Source: an uncultured Prolixibacteraceae bacterium
GTDB lineage: Bacteria; Bacteroidota; Bacteroidia; Bacteroidales; Prolixibacteraceae
Direction: 5' to 3'
Length of the DNA stretch: 64,000 nucleotides
Assembly (NCBI GenBank): GCA_937915865.1
Contig: CALGIG010000123.1
Location: 69,235-133,234 of the forward strand
A model generated the notes under the pieces. The model was not told the origin of the DNA. It saw nothing but the letters and a program-made list of their open reading frames with translations, and did no database searches. Positions 44,956 through 53,424 of the stretch are shown in pieces. Each line of letters begins with the position of its first letter. Position 1 is the stretch's first letter. The translations under genes and the position numbers were made by a program.

Positions 44956-45900
44956 TTATTTGCTCACTGAACCGAGCAATGCCAAATCATCGAAATCCAA
45001 TTTCAGTTTAGGCGCATCAATCATGGCTTGCAGCTGACTGAGGCTGGTGGCGCTTACGATGGGTGCAACCACATGGGGCTGATGCAGCAACCACGCCAGC
45101 GAAAGTGTTGCCGGTTGCGTGTGGTGCTTTTCGGCAAGCTGATCGAGCGCTGCCAAAACGGCCAGCCCTTTTTCATTCAGGTACTTCTCCGCTCCTGCTC
45201 CGCGAACACTTTTCGACAAATCTTCTTTCGAGCGATACTTCCCGGTAAGGAAACCCGCAGCCAGCGCATAATAGGGGAAAACACTGAGCCCGAATTTATC
45301 AACCAACGGCAAATAATCGGTTTCGAATTTTGCCCGTTCCAATAAATTGTAGTGTGGTTGCAGCGCAACATATTTGGCCCAACCATGTTGTTCGGCCACG
45401 GCAAACGATTCCTGCAAACGGATTGGCGACACATTGGAGGCCGCGATATACCGCACTTTTCCCGCCTGAACAATCTCGTTGTAGGCCGACATGGTTTCTT
45501 CAACGGGTGTCACGCCGTCGTCGAAATGGGTATAATACAAGTCGATATACTCCACCTGAAGCCGTTTCAGAGACTCGTCCACGCATTTCAGAATTTGTTT
45601 TTTGCTGATGTCAACCGGGTGATCTTTAGTTTGCGAACCAACTTTGGTAGCAATAACCAGCTGGTTTCTGTTTCCACGGGCTTTCATCCAGTTGCCAATG
45701 ATGGTTTCCGACTGCCCGCCCACGCCATTCACCCACCACGAGTAGGTGTTGGCAGTGTCGATAAAGTTAAAACCGGCGCCGGTAAAGGCATCCAAAATTT
45801 CAAACGACTGGCGCTCATCTATCGTCCAGCCAAAAACATTGCCGCCAAAATTAATCGGCGCAACTTCCAGATCGGTGTTTGCTATTTTTCGATTTTGCAT
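44956..45900 (-). CDS. aldo/keto reductase
   Basis: The 314-residue TIM barrel carries the AKR tetrad. Asp and Tyr are in NFIDTANTYSWW, Lys in VIATKVGSQT, and His in YIDLYYTHFDDGVTP. NADPH contacts are in the C-terminal ATSLSQLQAMIDAP region. Such enzymes reduce carbonyls or sugars; the substrate is unknown. Start set at the ATG at 45900 (MQNRKIANTDLEV), because the longer frame runs into an interspersed repeat. It stands between the GH42 and the dienelactone-hydrolase genes on the same strand. Confidence 0.92.
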   Translation of the reverse strand: MQNRKIANTDLEVAPINFGGNVFGWTIDERQSFEILDAFTGAGFNFIDTANTYSWWVNGVGGQSETIIGNWMKARGNRNQLVIATKVGSQTKDHPVDISKKQILKCVDESLKRLQVEYIDLYYTHFDDGVTPVEETMSAYNEIVQAGKVRYIAASNVSPIRLQESFAVAEQHGWAKYVALQPHYNLLERAKFETDYLPLVDKFGLSVFPYYALAAGFLTGKYRSKEDLSKSVRGAGAEKYLNEKGLAVLAALDQLAEKHHTQPATLSLAWLLHQPHVVAPIVSATSLSQLQAMIDAPKLKLDFDDLALLGSVSK

Positions 45901-45944
45901 TAATGTTTGCTTTAAAAAAAATTCTATTATTAAAACTCCATTGT

Positions 45945-46110
45945 TCTTTTTTGTCTTGACACAAAAAGGAACCAAAAAAGGTCAAGGCTCAACCCGCTCC
46001 GCACGAAAAACTTACGTTCGACGGCTAAAATCTTTTAAACTCGCCTTCGGCTCAAACAGAAAAGATTTTTTACGCCGTATTCACTTGTTTTTCGGCTCAC
46101 CGGCTTAGGC
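45945..46110. repeat. intergenic interspersed repeat-like sequence
   Basis: About 165 bp of composition unlike its surroundings (TTGACACAAAAAGGAACCAAAAAAGGTC-type text, then CGCACGAAAAACTTACG and TTAAACTCGCCTTCGGCTCAAACAG). I recall similar text as an interspersed intergenic element in other Bacteroidota, which often produces spurious short ORFs. No gene or conserved protein is supported here. Confidence 0.45.
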
Positions 46111-46149
46111 CAATCCGTTCGCGAAGACCATACGTTTATTTCGATATTG

Positions 46150-46893
46150 CTATTTCAGCACTTCGGCCAGAAACAACAGTGTGTGGTTCCAGGCGCGTTT
46201 GGCCATTACCTCATTGTATTCTTTCGACGTCGGATTGGTGAATGTGTGGCCACAGTTGGCGTAGGTAATGATTTGCCAATCGGCTTTGCCATCTTTCATT
46301 TCCTGAACCAGCTGGTCATAGATTTCTTTAGTTACACCTTTGTCTTCAGCCGGATTTTCGACCAGCACTTTGGTTTTGATTGCTCCGTTGGCCCGGTCGG
46401 CAGCTTTCGACAGTCCGCCGTGAATGGACACCACTCCATTTACATCGAAACCTGCACGGGCAGTTTCCAATGCTCCGGTGCCACCAAAACAGTAGCCGAT
46501 TACAGCAATTTTGCTGCTATTGGCTCCCGCCTTTTTCAGTTGCTCCAACGCCAACGAAATGCGTTTCTGGTACAGAGCGTAGTCGGTTTTAAACTGACCT
46601 GCAATTTTTGCTGCACTGCCAAAATCAGTGGGAATGTTTCCTTTGCCGTAAATGTCGGCCACAAAAGCGATGTAGCCCTGTTTTTCCAGTTCGAGGGCTG
46701 CAGTTTTGGCTTCGTCGTCGATGCCCATCCACGCTGGAAGGATCAATACGCCCGGCAGATTTTTACCGGCATTGGCTGTAACCAATCCATCCAATTCCTG
46801 CTCCCCATCGGCGTATTTCACGGCCTTTAATTCCTGTGCCGAAACAGTTTGTAGTAAAGCCATACCAATGATAAGGATAAAAAGTTTTTTCAT
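46150..46893 (-). CDS. dienelactone hydrolase family protein, exported
   Basis: A signal peptide (MKKLFILIIGMALLQTVSA) precedes a 228-residue hydrolase with the DLH nucleophile Cys in GYCFGGTGALETA, the Asp region PAEDKGVTK, and the His in ANCGHTFTNPTS. The open strand is PGVLILPAWMGIDDEAK, as in DLH proteins. Exported DLH-like proteins in Bacteroidota have no settled substrate. It lies last in this run of minus-strand genes and is followed by the repeat-like sequence. Confidence 0.88.
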   Translation of the reverse strand: MKKLFILIIGMALLQTVSAQELKAVKYADGEQELDGLVTANAGKNLPGVLILPAWMGIDDEAKTAALELEKQGYIAFVADIYGKGNIPTDFGSAAKIAGQFKTDYALYQKRISLALEQLKKAGANSSKIAVIGYCFGGTGALETARAGFDVNGVVSIHGGLSKAADRANGAIKTKVLVENPAEDKGVTKEIYDQLVQEMKDGKADWQIITYANCGHTFTNPTSKEYNEVMAKRAWNHTLLFLAEVLK

Positions 46894-47010
46894 ATTCTGT
46901 TGTTTGAGTTTAAACCGGTTAACTCTTTATCTTGAAACGACGAATCACGAGATTTGTTTAGTGCGAGGGTGTTAAGGAATGTGAATGAGAAGAAAAGGAC
47001 TTGAGAAAAA

Positions 47011-47041
47011 GTCAGGGCTTCACTTCAAGTGAAACCCTGAT
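47011..47041. repeat. palindrome family, copy 1
   Basis: GTCAGGGCTTCACTT then CAAGTGAAACCCTGAT. Arms pair through CAGGG/CCCTG and TTCACT/AGTGAA around a short loop; the last base breaks symmetry. It lies in the gap between the rhuM pseudogene and the hydrolase gene. Confidence 0.8.
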
Positions 47042-47227
47042 TAATTGCCGAATGCTACTGCCCCTCGTTTGTAACAAGGGGTTATTGGTTCGGAGTTTTC
47101 AACTCTTTTTCGCATCAATATCCCGCAAGCCCGAACACATTCTCCGCCGCTCAAATAGTATTTCCCGCTCCTCAGACCAAAAACTCCACCCAATAGTAGA
47201 TTTAGCTCGCAACTTAGAAGATTTGTT

Positions 47228-47278
47228 CCGCCACTTAGAAGCAGTTTGCGAGGGTCGCAAATTGCTTCGAAGTGGCGG
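47228..47278. repeat. long imperfect hairpin, 23-bp arms
   Basis: Arms at 47228-47250 and 47256-47278 pair at 21 of 23 positions with a five-base loop (AGGGT); one of the other positions is a G-U pair in a plus-strand RNA. Weaker complementarity continues outside (AACTTAGAAG at 47211 against CTTCTAAGTAC near 47287). Confidence 0.7.
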
Positions 47279-47327
47279 AGAATTGCTTCTAAGTACCTAA
47301 AAAGTGCTTCTGGCTGGCCTTAAAACC

Positions 47328-47360
47328 AGTCAGGGCTTCACTTCGAGTGAAACCCTGACT
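47328..47360. repeat. palindrome family, copy 2
   Basis: AGTCAGGGCTTCACTTC then GAGTGAAACCCTGACT; near-perfect palindrome of 33 bp, 46 bp downstream of the broken rhuM stop. Its left flank (TAAAACC) is shared with copy 3. Confidence 0.85.
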
Positions 47361-47406
47361 AATGACCGTTCAACAGCCAGTAACGATAGCTCTTTCAACA
47401 GTTTTA

Positions 47407-48422
47407 TTACTTTCCTTTTCCAAGGCTTTTGATCATTCTATCGAAATCCGATTCTATCGGTTGGGCTTTGTTGTATTCGGTATATTCTTTCAATGCTTTC
47501 ACGTCGGCTTCCTTTTTCGACACTTTGCCTTTGCCCTGCAACACTTCAAACTTGTTGAAATTTAGAAACCGATCGACATTGTCAATCATGTCGCTCATGG
47601 TCAGTGAGTTTTCATTCTCAATGACATTCTCGATGTAATCGAAGAAACCCGAAATCGTCCGTTCGAGTCGTTTGATTTCGCTTTCAGAAAGATAATTCTT
47701 GGCAATGTTACGTCAGACGAAAGAATGCGTCAGACCGGGGTATTTTTCCAGCTGGTTAGTCCCATATATGGTTGAGAATGTTCAGCTTTATCAAAAATAA
47801 TTTCAGCAACCGTTCGTTTGGTTATCGCATAGTGAAATTTGTTCTGAACTGTCGCATAAAAGTTGTGTGTGATTTCAGAATTCGGATCATAGTCGATGCT
47901 GCATTCAGCAAAAATATCGGTAATCTGCTGATAGATTCGTCGTTCGCTGGTTCTTATAGAGCGAACCCGTTCGAGCAATTCGCGGAAATAATCCTTCCCA
48001 AAAGCTTTGTCGCCCTGCTTCAAACGCGCATCATTCATTGCAAATCCCTTGATAATATACTCTTTCAGAACCTGTGTTGCCCAAATTCGGAACTGGGTAG
48101 CTTTGCTCGAATTGACCCGGTAACCCACAGAAATAATGGCATCGAGGTTGTAAAATTCGACTTTTCGTTTTACTTGCCGTGGCCCTTCTTTCTGAACTGT
48201 TTCCAAAATGGAAATAGTTGCCTCTTTTAGCAATTCACCTGATTCATATATGTTATTCAAATGTTTACTAATAGCAGGGACTTCAACTCCCAGCAAAGTT
48301 GCAATGGCCTTCTGGGTTAGCCAAAGCGTTTCGTCCCGGATGAATACTTCCAGTTTTACATCGCCGTTGGGCGTAGTGTAGAGTATAAAATTTCGGGTTG
48401 ATTGGAGTTCGTCGCTGCTCAT
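47407..48422 (-). pseudogene. rhuM: RhuM family protein gene, broken by a stop and a frameshift
   Basis: The N-terminal part (ATG at 48422, MSSDELQSTRNFILY, then WLTQKAIATLLGVEVPAISKHLNNIYE) and the C-terminal part (YIENVIENENSLTMSDMIDNVDRFL, then YNKAQPIESDFDRMI) are those of one RhuM protein. Two lesions separate them. A TGA at 47730-47732 follows SWKNTPV where the family has a Gly codon, and one base is missing near 47707-47708. Between them the reading RILSSDVT continues in the first frame, then IAKNYLSESEIKRLE in the shifted frame. RhuM members are cytoplasmic, found in pathogenicity islands and beside defence genes, with no proven activity. The palindrome elements follow it. Confidence 0.88.
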
Positions 48423-48569
48423 TGTTTCCAGATAAAGGCTTATGAAAATTCTAAATTTAGCGCTTATTATAATCTTCAATAAAAATAAGAAAACTCTTCT
48501 CTAATTTGTATCAATTTTCGGGAAAGAGTTCTTGCAAAATTGCAAACATAATCTTTAGGTGCTAAAACC

Positions 48570-48602
48570 AGTCAGAGCTTCACTTCAAGTGAAACCCTGA
48601 CT
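48570..48602. repeat. palindrome family, copy 3
   Basis: AGTCAGAGCTTCACTTC then AAGTGAAACCCTGACT; one arm carries an A in place of G (CAGAG). It lies 23 bp after the end of the class V aminotransferase gene. Left flank CTAAAACC matches copy 2. Confidence 0.85.
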
Positions 48603-48624
48603 AATTGCGCAAATGCGAATACTT

Positions 48625-50571
48625 TTATCTGTAAACCAACTTCGTTCTTTGCCGCACAAACTCGTCCATTTGGCGTTTGGCTTCATCTTTGGGTAGTTGC
48701 TTTCCGGCAACATATCCGCTTTTGGTGGCGGCATTTTCAGCCAGTGCGTGCAACAACGCATCCACCTCGGCTTCGGTGTTTTCAAGTCCCAGACTTACGC
48801 GAACCATGCCGGGAAGCGACAATTTGGGAAACAGGGTCACAATCACCCGTTGAAAACGCTGTAACCCTGGACCAACGCCCAGTAAGTGCTTTACAATGTT
48901 GTGAGCGCAGTGGCAGCCGGTGCGTACGCCAACACCACTTTGCAGAGCCAGTTCCTTGCCCACATTGGTAGCGATTTTCTTACCAACCTCAAAAACCACC
49001 ACGCCAACTTTTTGGGTATATCGGGGCGAGTCGGGCGATGCCATTCCATAGATTTGCACGGCATCAATTTTTGCCATTCCGTGCATCAGCCGGGCGGTGA
49101 GGGCGAGTTCTTCGAGGGCAATCACCTCCATGTCTATACGTTGCAACAACAACATCGCCTTGCCCAGAGCAGCTATTCCGCCCGCATTTTCCTCGCCCGA
49201 AGCTTTTATCTGCGCCATTTCGTCGGCATCGAACCGAAGCAATCCTTTGCGCACCACCAGTGCGCCGCTACCAAAAGGCGAGTACACCTTGTGCGCCGAA
49301 AAAGCCAGGTAATCAATGTCATCACAGTGCATATTGATGTGGCGATGAGCCACCAGTTGAGCGGCATCAACCAACAGGCGTGCGCCAAAGCGGTGAACCA
49401 TACGGCTGATTTCGTCCAATTCATTGCAAACACCCAATACATTCGATGCCCCGTTGACAGCCACCATCTGAATTCGTTTGGCTCCGTGAAGCTTCTTTTG
49501 GTTGTAATCAGCCAGCAGTGTTTCCATTTCCGACAGGTCGATGAAGCCTTCCTTGTCAGGCGCTAAGCGAATCATTGAACTGTTCGGAAGCATCCGCCAC
49601 GGCAAATCGTTCGACGAATGTTCGGCCAGCGAACTCAATACCACCGTTTCGGTGCCTTCCATTGTTTCCAGCCTGAAGCTTTCCGCAGCCAGGTTGATGG
49701 CTTCCGTGGTGTTTGAAGTAAAAATCACCTCGTATTCGTCAACCGGCGCACCGAGAAATTCAGCACAAACCGCTTTCACTTCGCGGATCATTTCCTGTTT
49801 AACCTCATCCGGCTGCCGCCATGTTTGCCTGAAAGCCGTCCATACTGAATCAAAAGTGCGCGTACTGGCGCTATTATCGAAATTGAGAAAGGTCTGCATC
49901 CCTTTGTCTGTGGGCACCTGAATGCCCCGACCAATCAGGGTTTTGCGGAGTTCTTCCAAAAGTTTTATGCCGGAAAGGTTCCCGAATTGGTCGTGATATA
50001 AAATTTCTGAAGCTGTGAGTTTTTCAGTCAGACCATTTTTAAAAATATCTTTCCCTGATTGCTGAATCATTTGCAGGGCGCGGGCCAGCGTGATGACATT
50101 GATGATGGCAGGCGTTCCGGCTTCAAACTTATCGGGCGGGGCTGTCCACACAATCCAGTCGGGCGACACGAGCCGGGCATTTCCGCCACCCACATGAAAC
50201 GGCACTCGTTTGGGCAGGGCGTTTTTTTTAACCGCCACGGCCCGAACTCCCAGCGAAAGGCCAAAATCGACCGGCGATATTACCAGAAAACTACCGGGCT
50301 GTAGCTTTGTCGTCAGATGCTCTGTGCTTCGCGGCGTGGTGAAAATGACCACGTAACTGTTGTTCAGTTTGAGATAGCCGAGTACCATTTTTCGGGCTTG
50401 CTCATACAAACGGGTGGTTACCATCGAAAAATGGCCGCTACCGCGGTGCACATTCGAGTAAGTTTCAAGTGCGGCGTATATACTTTTTTCGAGTTCAGCA
50501 AAAGCGTTTTCGTTTTCTGACTTTCCCCGGTGATCAATTCCCGCCGTCAACTCAGTGGTTTGTGGATTCAT
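48625..50571 (-). CDS. fused class V aminotransferase-fold protein: degenerate N-terminal half plus a cysteine-desulfurase-like half
   Basis: The 648 residues contain two class V PLP-fold segments. The N-terminal part (about 25-220) has typical starts (SNVHRGSGHFSM, TTRLYEQARKMVLGYLKL) and the ending (FEAGTPAIINVITLARALQMI) but lacks the central lysine domain. The second part (about 225-625) is complete: TSNTTEAINLA, H318 (AEHSS), VDAAQ (Asp402, Gln405), Schiff-base Lys428 (SAHKVYSPFGSG) and RTGCHCAHN. That last motif has the Cys position of SufS-type desulfurases. It may make or move sulfur or act as a different PLP enzyme. It lies downstream of crtB (154 bp). Confidence 0.75.
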   Translation of the reverse strand: MNPQTTELTAGIDHRGKSENENAFAELEKSIYAALETYSNVHRGSGHFSMVTTRLYEQARKMVLGYLKLNNSYVVIFTTPRSTEHLTTKLQPGSFLVISPVDFGLSLGVRAVAVKKNALPKRVPFHVGGGNARLVSPDWIVWTAPPDKFEAGTPAIINVITLARALQMIQQSGKDIFKNGLTEKLTASEILYHDQFGNLSGIKLLEELRKTLIGRGIQVPTDKGMQTFLNFDNSASTRTFDSVWTAFRQTWRQPDEVKQEMIREVKAVCAEFLGAPVDEYEVIFTSNTTEAINLAAESFRLETMEGTETVVLSSLAEHSSNDLPWRMLPNSSMIRLAPDKEGFIDLSEMETLLADYNQKKLHGAKRIQMVAVNGASNVLGVCNELDEISRMVHRFGARLLVDAAQLVAHRHINMHCDDIDYLAFSAHKVYSPFGSGALVVRKGLLRFDADEMAQIKASGEENAGGIAALGKAMLLLQRIDMEVIALEELALTARLMHGMAKIDAVQIYGMASPDSPRYTQKVGVVVFEVGKKIATNVGKELALQSGVGVRTGCHCAHNIVKHLLGVGPGLQRFQRVIVTLFPKLSLPGMVRVSLGLENTEAEVDALLHALAENAATKSGYVAGKQLPKDEAKRQMDEFVRQRTKLVYR

Positions 50572-50667
50572 AAGCTGTAAGTTTGAGATATGGCAAACAA
50601 GTGCTATAAATTGTTGCAGAAGAAGTTAATCGCTTTTAGTTGGTAGCTGATTTCGGCTAATAATTAC

Positions 50668-50700
50668 AGTCAGGGCTTCACTTCGAGTGAAACCCTGACT
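50668..50700. repeat. palindrome family, copy 4
   Basis: AGTCAGGGCTTCACTTC then GAGTGAAACCCTGACT, 26 bp after the crtB stop; identical to copy 2. On the minus strand it is positioned as a transcription terminator. Confidence 0.85.
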
Positions 50701-50725
50701 AATTTATTGTATTGTCAAACTATTT

Positions 50726-51667
50726 TTAAGCTGCTTCGAACCGATCTATCACCTGCCCTACCCTTTCGCGGATTTCCTGCCAGGTGGGATTGAGCTCAGC
50801 GCCAGTAAAAGTGCCGTGGTCTATGTCGATCCTTTCGAAAACCATCAGGTACAAATCGAAAATAATTTCAAGGCTAAGTTGACTGCGATGTTCTATTAAC
50901 GGCTTTATTTGCTGAATCATGTCAAGGGTACGTTCGCGATAAATATCGGCCACCTCGTAAAGTTCACGAATCATACTGCGGAAACCATCGGTAATTTGTC
51001 CGCCTTTGGCCATGAACAAAAGTTGCTGTCGGTTCATTCCATATTTTCGAATCAAATCCTCTGGAAAATAATTCAGGTTATTGAGGTGGTCCTTCTGAAA
51101 ATCGCGGATGATATGCACCAAATAACTGAAAATAGCACACGGTGTTGCCACTTCTTTCACATCAAACATGGGTGGAAGGTATTTGTCGTTGCTATATTTC
51201 AGTCCGGCCAGATGCACAAAGATGGAAGCCGGGGCCACCGATGCACCGCCTGCATAGTCGATAAAACCTTGCAGAGTAGGGAAACCATCGTGATAAATAT
51301 CGTAAATCATCGATTTGGCAAAAGCTTCGAGCGGCCAGAACGGGATGCAAAAGCGCTGCACGGTATCAATCAGTTCGCGGTGTGAGGGCATTTCACTGGT
51401 GGCTTCAATCACGGTGCTAATCCAGCGGTACACATCTGCTTCAAACCTTGCCTGATTTTCAGGAGCGATGGTGATGTGCTCGGTTTTGTAATTGTCGATC
51501 AGGTCGTCGATGGCACGCATAAACTTGTAACAATTGCAGGCAGCCTGGTAACGCTCAGAATCCCAGAAATGCGCTGCAATCAGGATATTTGGGTGATCGA
51601 CCACCTTCTCGAAATCGATGGATTCGAAGATTTGATGGTAGATATCGGTTTGAACGGTTGTTTCCAT
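50726..51667 (-). CDS. crtB: squalene/phytoene synthase family protein
   Basis: It joins two prenyl diphosphates head to head. The 313-residue helical protein has both Asp-rich motifs, AIDDLIDN near residue 60 and IIRDFQKDHLNNLNYFP near residue 190. It also has CNCYKFMR before the first. The ending has an unusually long C-terminal tail for the family. With crtI upstream this should be phytoene synthase for carotenoids; a squalene-type product cannot be excluded from sequence. Start set at the ATG at 51667. crtI ends 78 bp upstream, so the two form an operon. Confidence 0.88.
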   Translation of the reverse strand: METTVQTDIYHQIFESIDFEKVVDHPNILIAAHFWDSERYQAACNCYKFMRAIDDLIDNYKTEHITIAPENQARFEADVYRWISTVIEATSEMPSHRELIDTVQRFCIPFWPLEAFAKSMIYDIYHDGFPTLQGFIDYAGGASVAPASIFVHLAGLKYSNDKYLPPMFDVKEVATPCAIFSYLVHIIRDFQKDHLNNLNYFPEDLIRKYGMNRQQLLFMAKGGQITDGFRSMIRELYEVADIYRERTLDMIQQIKPLIEHRSQLSLEIIFDLYLMVFERIDIDHGTFTGAELNPTWQEIRERVGQVIDRFEAA

Positions 51668-51683
51668 TTGTTTTTTGAATTTT

Positions 51684-51746
51684 AACACAAAGCCACGAAG
51701 TCACAAAGTCTGTAATTTTTGCTCCGTGTCTTGGTGTCTCCGTGTT
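51684..51746. repeat. imperfect inverted repeat of the CACAAAG type between crtI and crtB
   Basis: AACACAAAGCCACGAAG on one side and a mirror, GTGTCTTGGTGTCTCCGTGTT-type, on the other pair imperfectly across the gap. The pattern is the same kind as the terminator after GH42 (42642-42685). Confidence 0.5.
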
Positions 51747-53242
51747 TAATTTTTCATTTTAGCATTTTTCAGTATTCGTTCGCTCGTGAGTTTCGCTCCC
51801 AGAAGCACCAGAGGAACGCCATTCCCCGGGTGCGTACTTCCTCCGGCAAAATACAAATTTTTGTACTTTTTATGCTGATTATGAGGACGAAAATAACCCA
51901 TTTGGAAAATGGTGTGCCCCAAACTTCCGAACACCGAGCCATTGGTGACATTACAACTGTTTTCCCAGGTTTTGGGCAGGTAGCAAATCTCGAATTTGAT
52001 GTGCTCCTCAATATCATCTAATCCGGCTTCTTTCAACCGACGTATAACAGCGGCACGGGCTTTTTCCTTCAGCGCTTTCCAATCCTGATCGGCACGGGCG
52101 TCGAGGTGAGCCACCGGCACAATCACCGAAAGCGAATCCTGGTTTTCAGGCGCAGCGGTTTTGTCGCTCCGCACCGGCGCGTGGATGTAGAAACTTGGAT
52201 TATCAGCTAACGATTTTTCCTTGAAAATAGCATCGAGTCCTTCGCGAAACGGATCGTTCAGAAACACGCTGTGGTGGTCAAGTTGTTCATAGACTTTATC
52301 GACAGCCCAGTGAAAAACAATGGCCGAACACGAGTATTCTTTCCGTTTCAACGACTGTGTTTTACGTTTGTCGCGTAACAGCTTGTCGTACACATAAGGC
52401 AAGTCGGCGCTGGCAATCACCAAATCGGCATGAACAATGGTACCGTCTTCGAGCAAAATTCCTTCGGTTTTTTTGCCATTTAAGATTATCTTTTCTACCG
52501 GTTTTTTGCAGAAAATCTGCACACCGTTTTTGTCAGCTAAAGCTACCAATGTCTGGATAATCCGGTGCATGCCACCTTTCGGGAACAAAGCCCCTTCGGC
52601 AATTTCGGCACCGGGAAGCATCGAGAAAAAGGCAGGCGCTTCATACGGATTTTGACCAACGTATATGTTTTGGAATGTAAATGCTTTTTGAAGGCGTGGA
52701 TCGTCAAAATATTCTTTTACATAGCCCGAATGGTTACGATAGGTCTTCAGTTTCAGCAGCAAACGGATGCTTTTCAGGTTGACAAATTCGAACAGGTGAT
52801 CGAAGTTTTTGCCCAGCAAATCGTTCATCGCCAGGTTGAAATACTCGTAACCTTCGTTAACGTAAGCCTTGTATTTCGGAAAACTTCCGGGCTCGAAAGC
52901 TTCAAGTTGCCGGCGCATTTGTTCTTCGTTGCGGGTAAACGAAAAGTTGGAGCCATCGCTGAAAAAAAGCTTGTAAATAGGCGCCAGTGATGTGGTTTCG
53001 AGGTCTTTTTCAAGGTCGACGCCCAACTCCGACAACACTTGTTTGTAGAGCGAAGGCATGAGTAAGATGGTAGCGCCCAAATCGAAACGGTGGCCATCCT
53101 GAATCTTTTGTCCACAGCGGCCTCCGGGATTGCAGTTTTTTTCGTAAACCTCAACGGCATAGCCCTGTTGTGCCAGAAAATTAGCTGTGGCCAGTCCGCC
53201 TACTCCAGCTCCAATAATTACTGCTTTTGGTTGGTTGTCCAT
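51746..53242 (-). CDS. crtI: phytoene desaturase family FAD-dependent enzyme
   Basis: The 498-residue protein has the N-terminal FAD site (AVIIGAGVGGLATANFLAQQGYAVEVYEKN, GGRCGQ) and a large membrane-associated substrate domain. The C-terminal FAD-contact segment is KNLYFAGGSTHPGNGVPLVLLGAKLTSERI. These are the CrtI features. It introduces double bases into phytoene to give coloured carotenoids. crtB follows, separated by a repeat. No cyclase or hydroxylase gene is in the window, so the final pigment is unknown. Confidence 0.92.
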   Translation of the reverse strand: MDNQPKAVIIGAGVGGLATANFLAQQGYAVEVYEKNCNPGGRCGQKIQDGHRFDLGATILLMPSLYKQVLSELGVDLEKDLETTSLAPIYKLFFSDGSNFSFTRNEEQMRRQLEAFEPGSFPKYKAYVNEGYEYFNLAMNDLLGKNFDHLFEFVNLKSIRLLLKLKTYRNHSGYVKEYFDDPRLQKAFTFQNIYVGQNPYEAPAFFSMLPGAEIAEGALFPKGGMHRIIQTLVALADKNGVQIFCKKPVEKIILNGKKTEGILLEDGTIVHADLVIASADLPYVYDKLLRDKRKTQSLKRKEYSCSAIVFHWAVDKVYEQLDHHSVFLNDPFREGLDAIFKEKSLADNPSFYIHAPVRSDKTAAPENQDSLSVIVPVAHLDARADQDWKALKEKARAAVIRRLKEAGLDDIEEHIKFEICYLPKTWENSCNVTNGSVFGSLGHTIFQMGYFRPHNQHKKYKNLYFAGGSTHPGNGVPLVLLGAKLTSERILKNAKMKN

Positions 53243-53424
53243 GGTTGATTTTGGTACTGTTTCTGAAAATTGTTTAATTGTTCCTCTGACGTTTGCCGCA
53301 ACGATTTGTTACAGCAGGCTTGTTTTCTAAAGCGAAAATAAAATGTCCCATGCAGCTGACTAAATAAAAATGCGTGAATGGCGTATTTTTACCGATAAAT
53401 GAACTTTTTTCAACGTTTCTGAGA

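Larger units (their letters stand above)
46894..47406. other. 513-bp intergenic region with palindromic and hairpin elements
   Basis: No gene is supported here. The region holds two copies of the palindrome family (47011-47041 and 47328-47360) and a long hairpin at 47228-47278 with further weaker pairing outside it. The rest has no recognisable promoter or RNA gene. Confidence 0.6.

Noticed and set aside
46147..46830. Plus-strand gene of 227 codons over the dienelactone hydrolase
   Set aside because: It is the antisense shadow of the hydrolase, has no recognisable domain, and codon use is that of the reverse strand.
47730..48479. Two separate small genes in place of rhuM
   Set aside because: Their translations join into one RhuM protein once one stop codon and a one-base gap are allowed, and the intervening codons continue the family sequence.
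44905..50700. CRISPR-like array made of the repeated palindromes
   Set aside because: Copies are 300 to 2100 bp apart with genes between them, spacers are not of equal length, and no cas genes are present.
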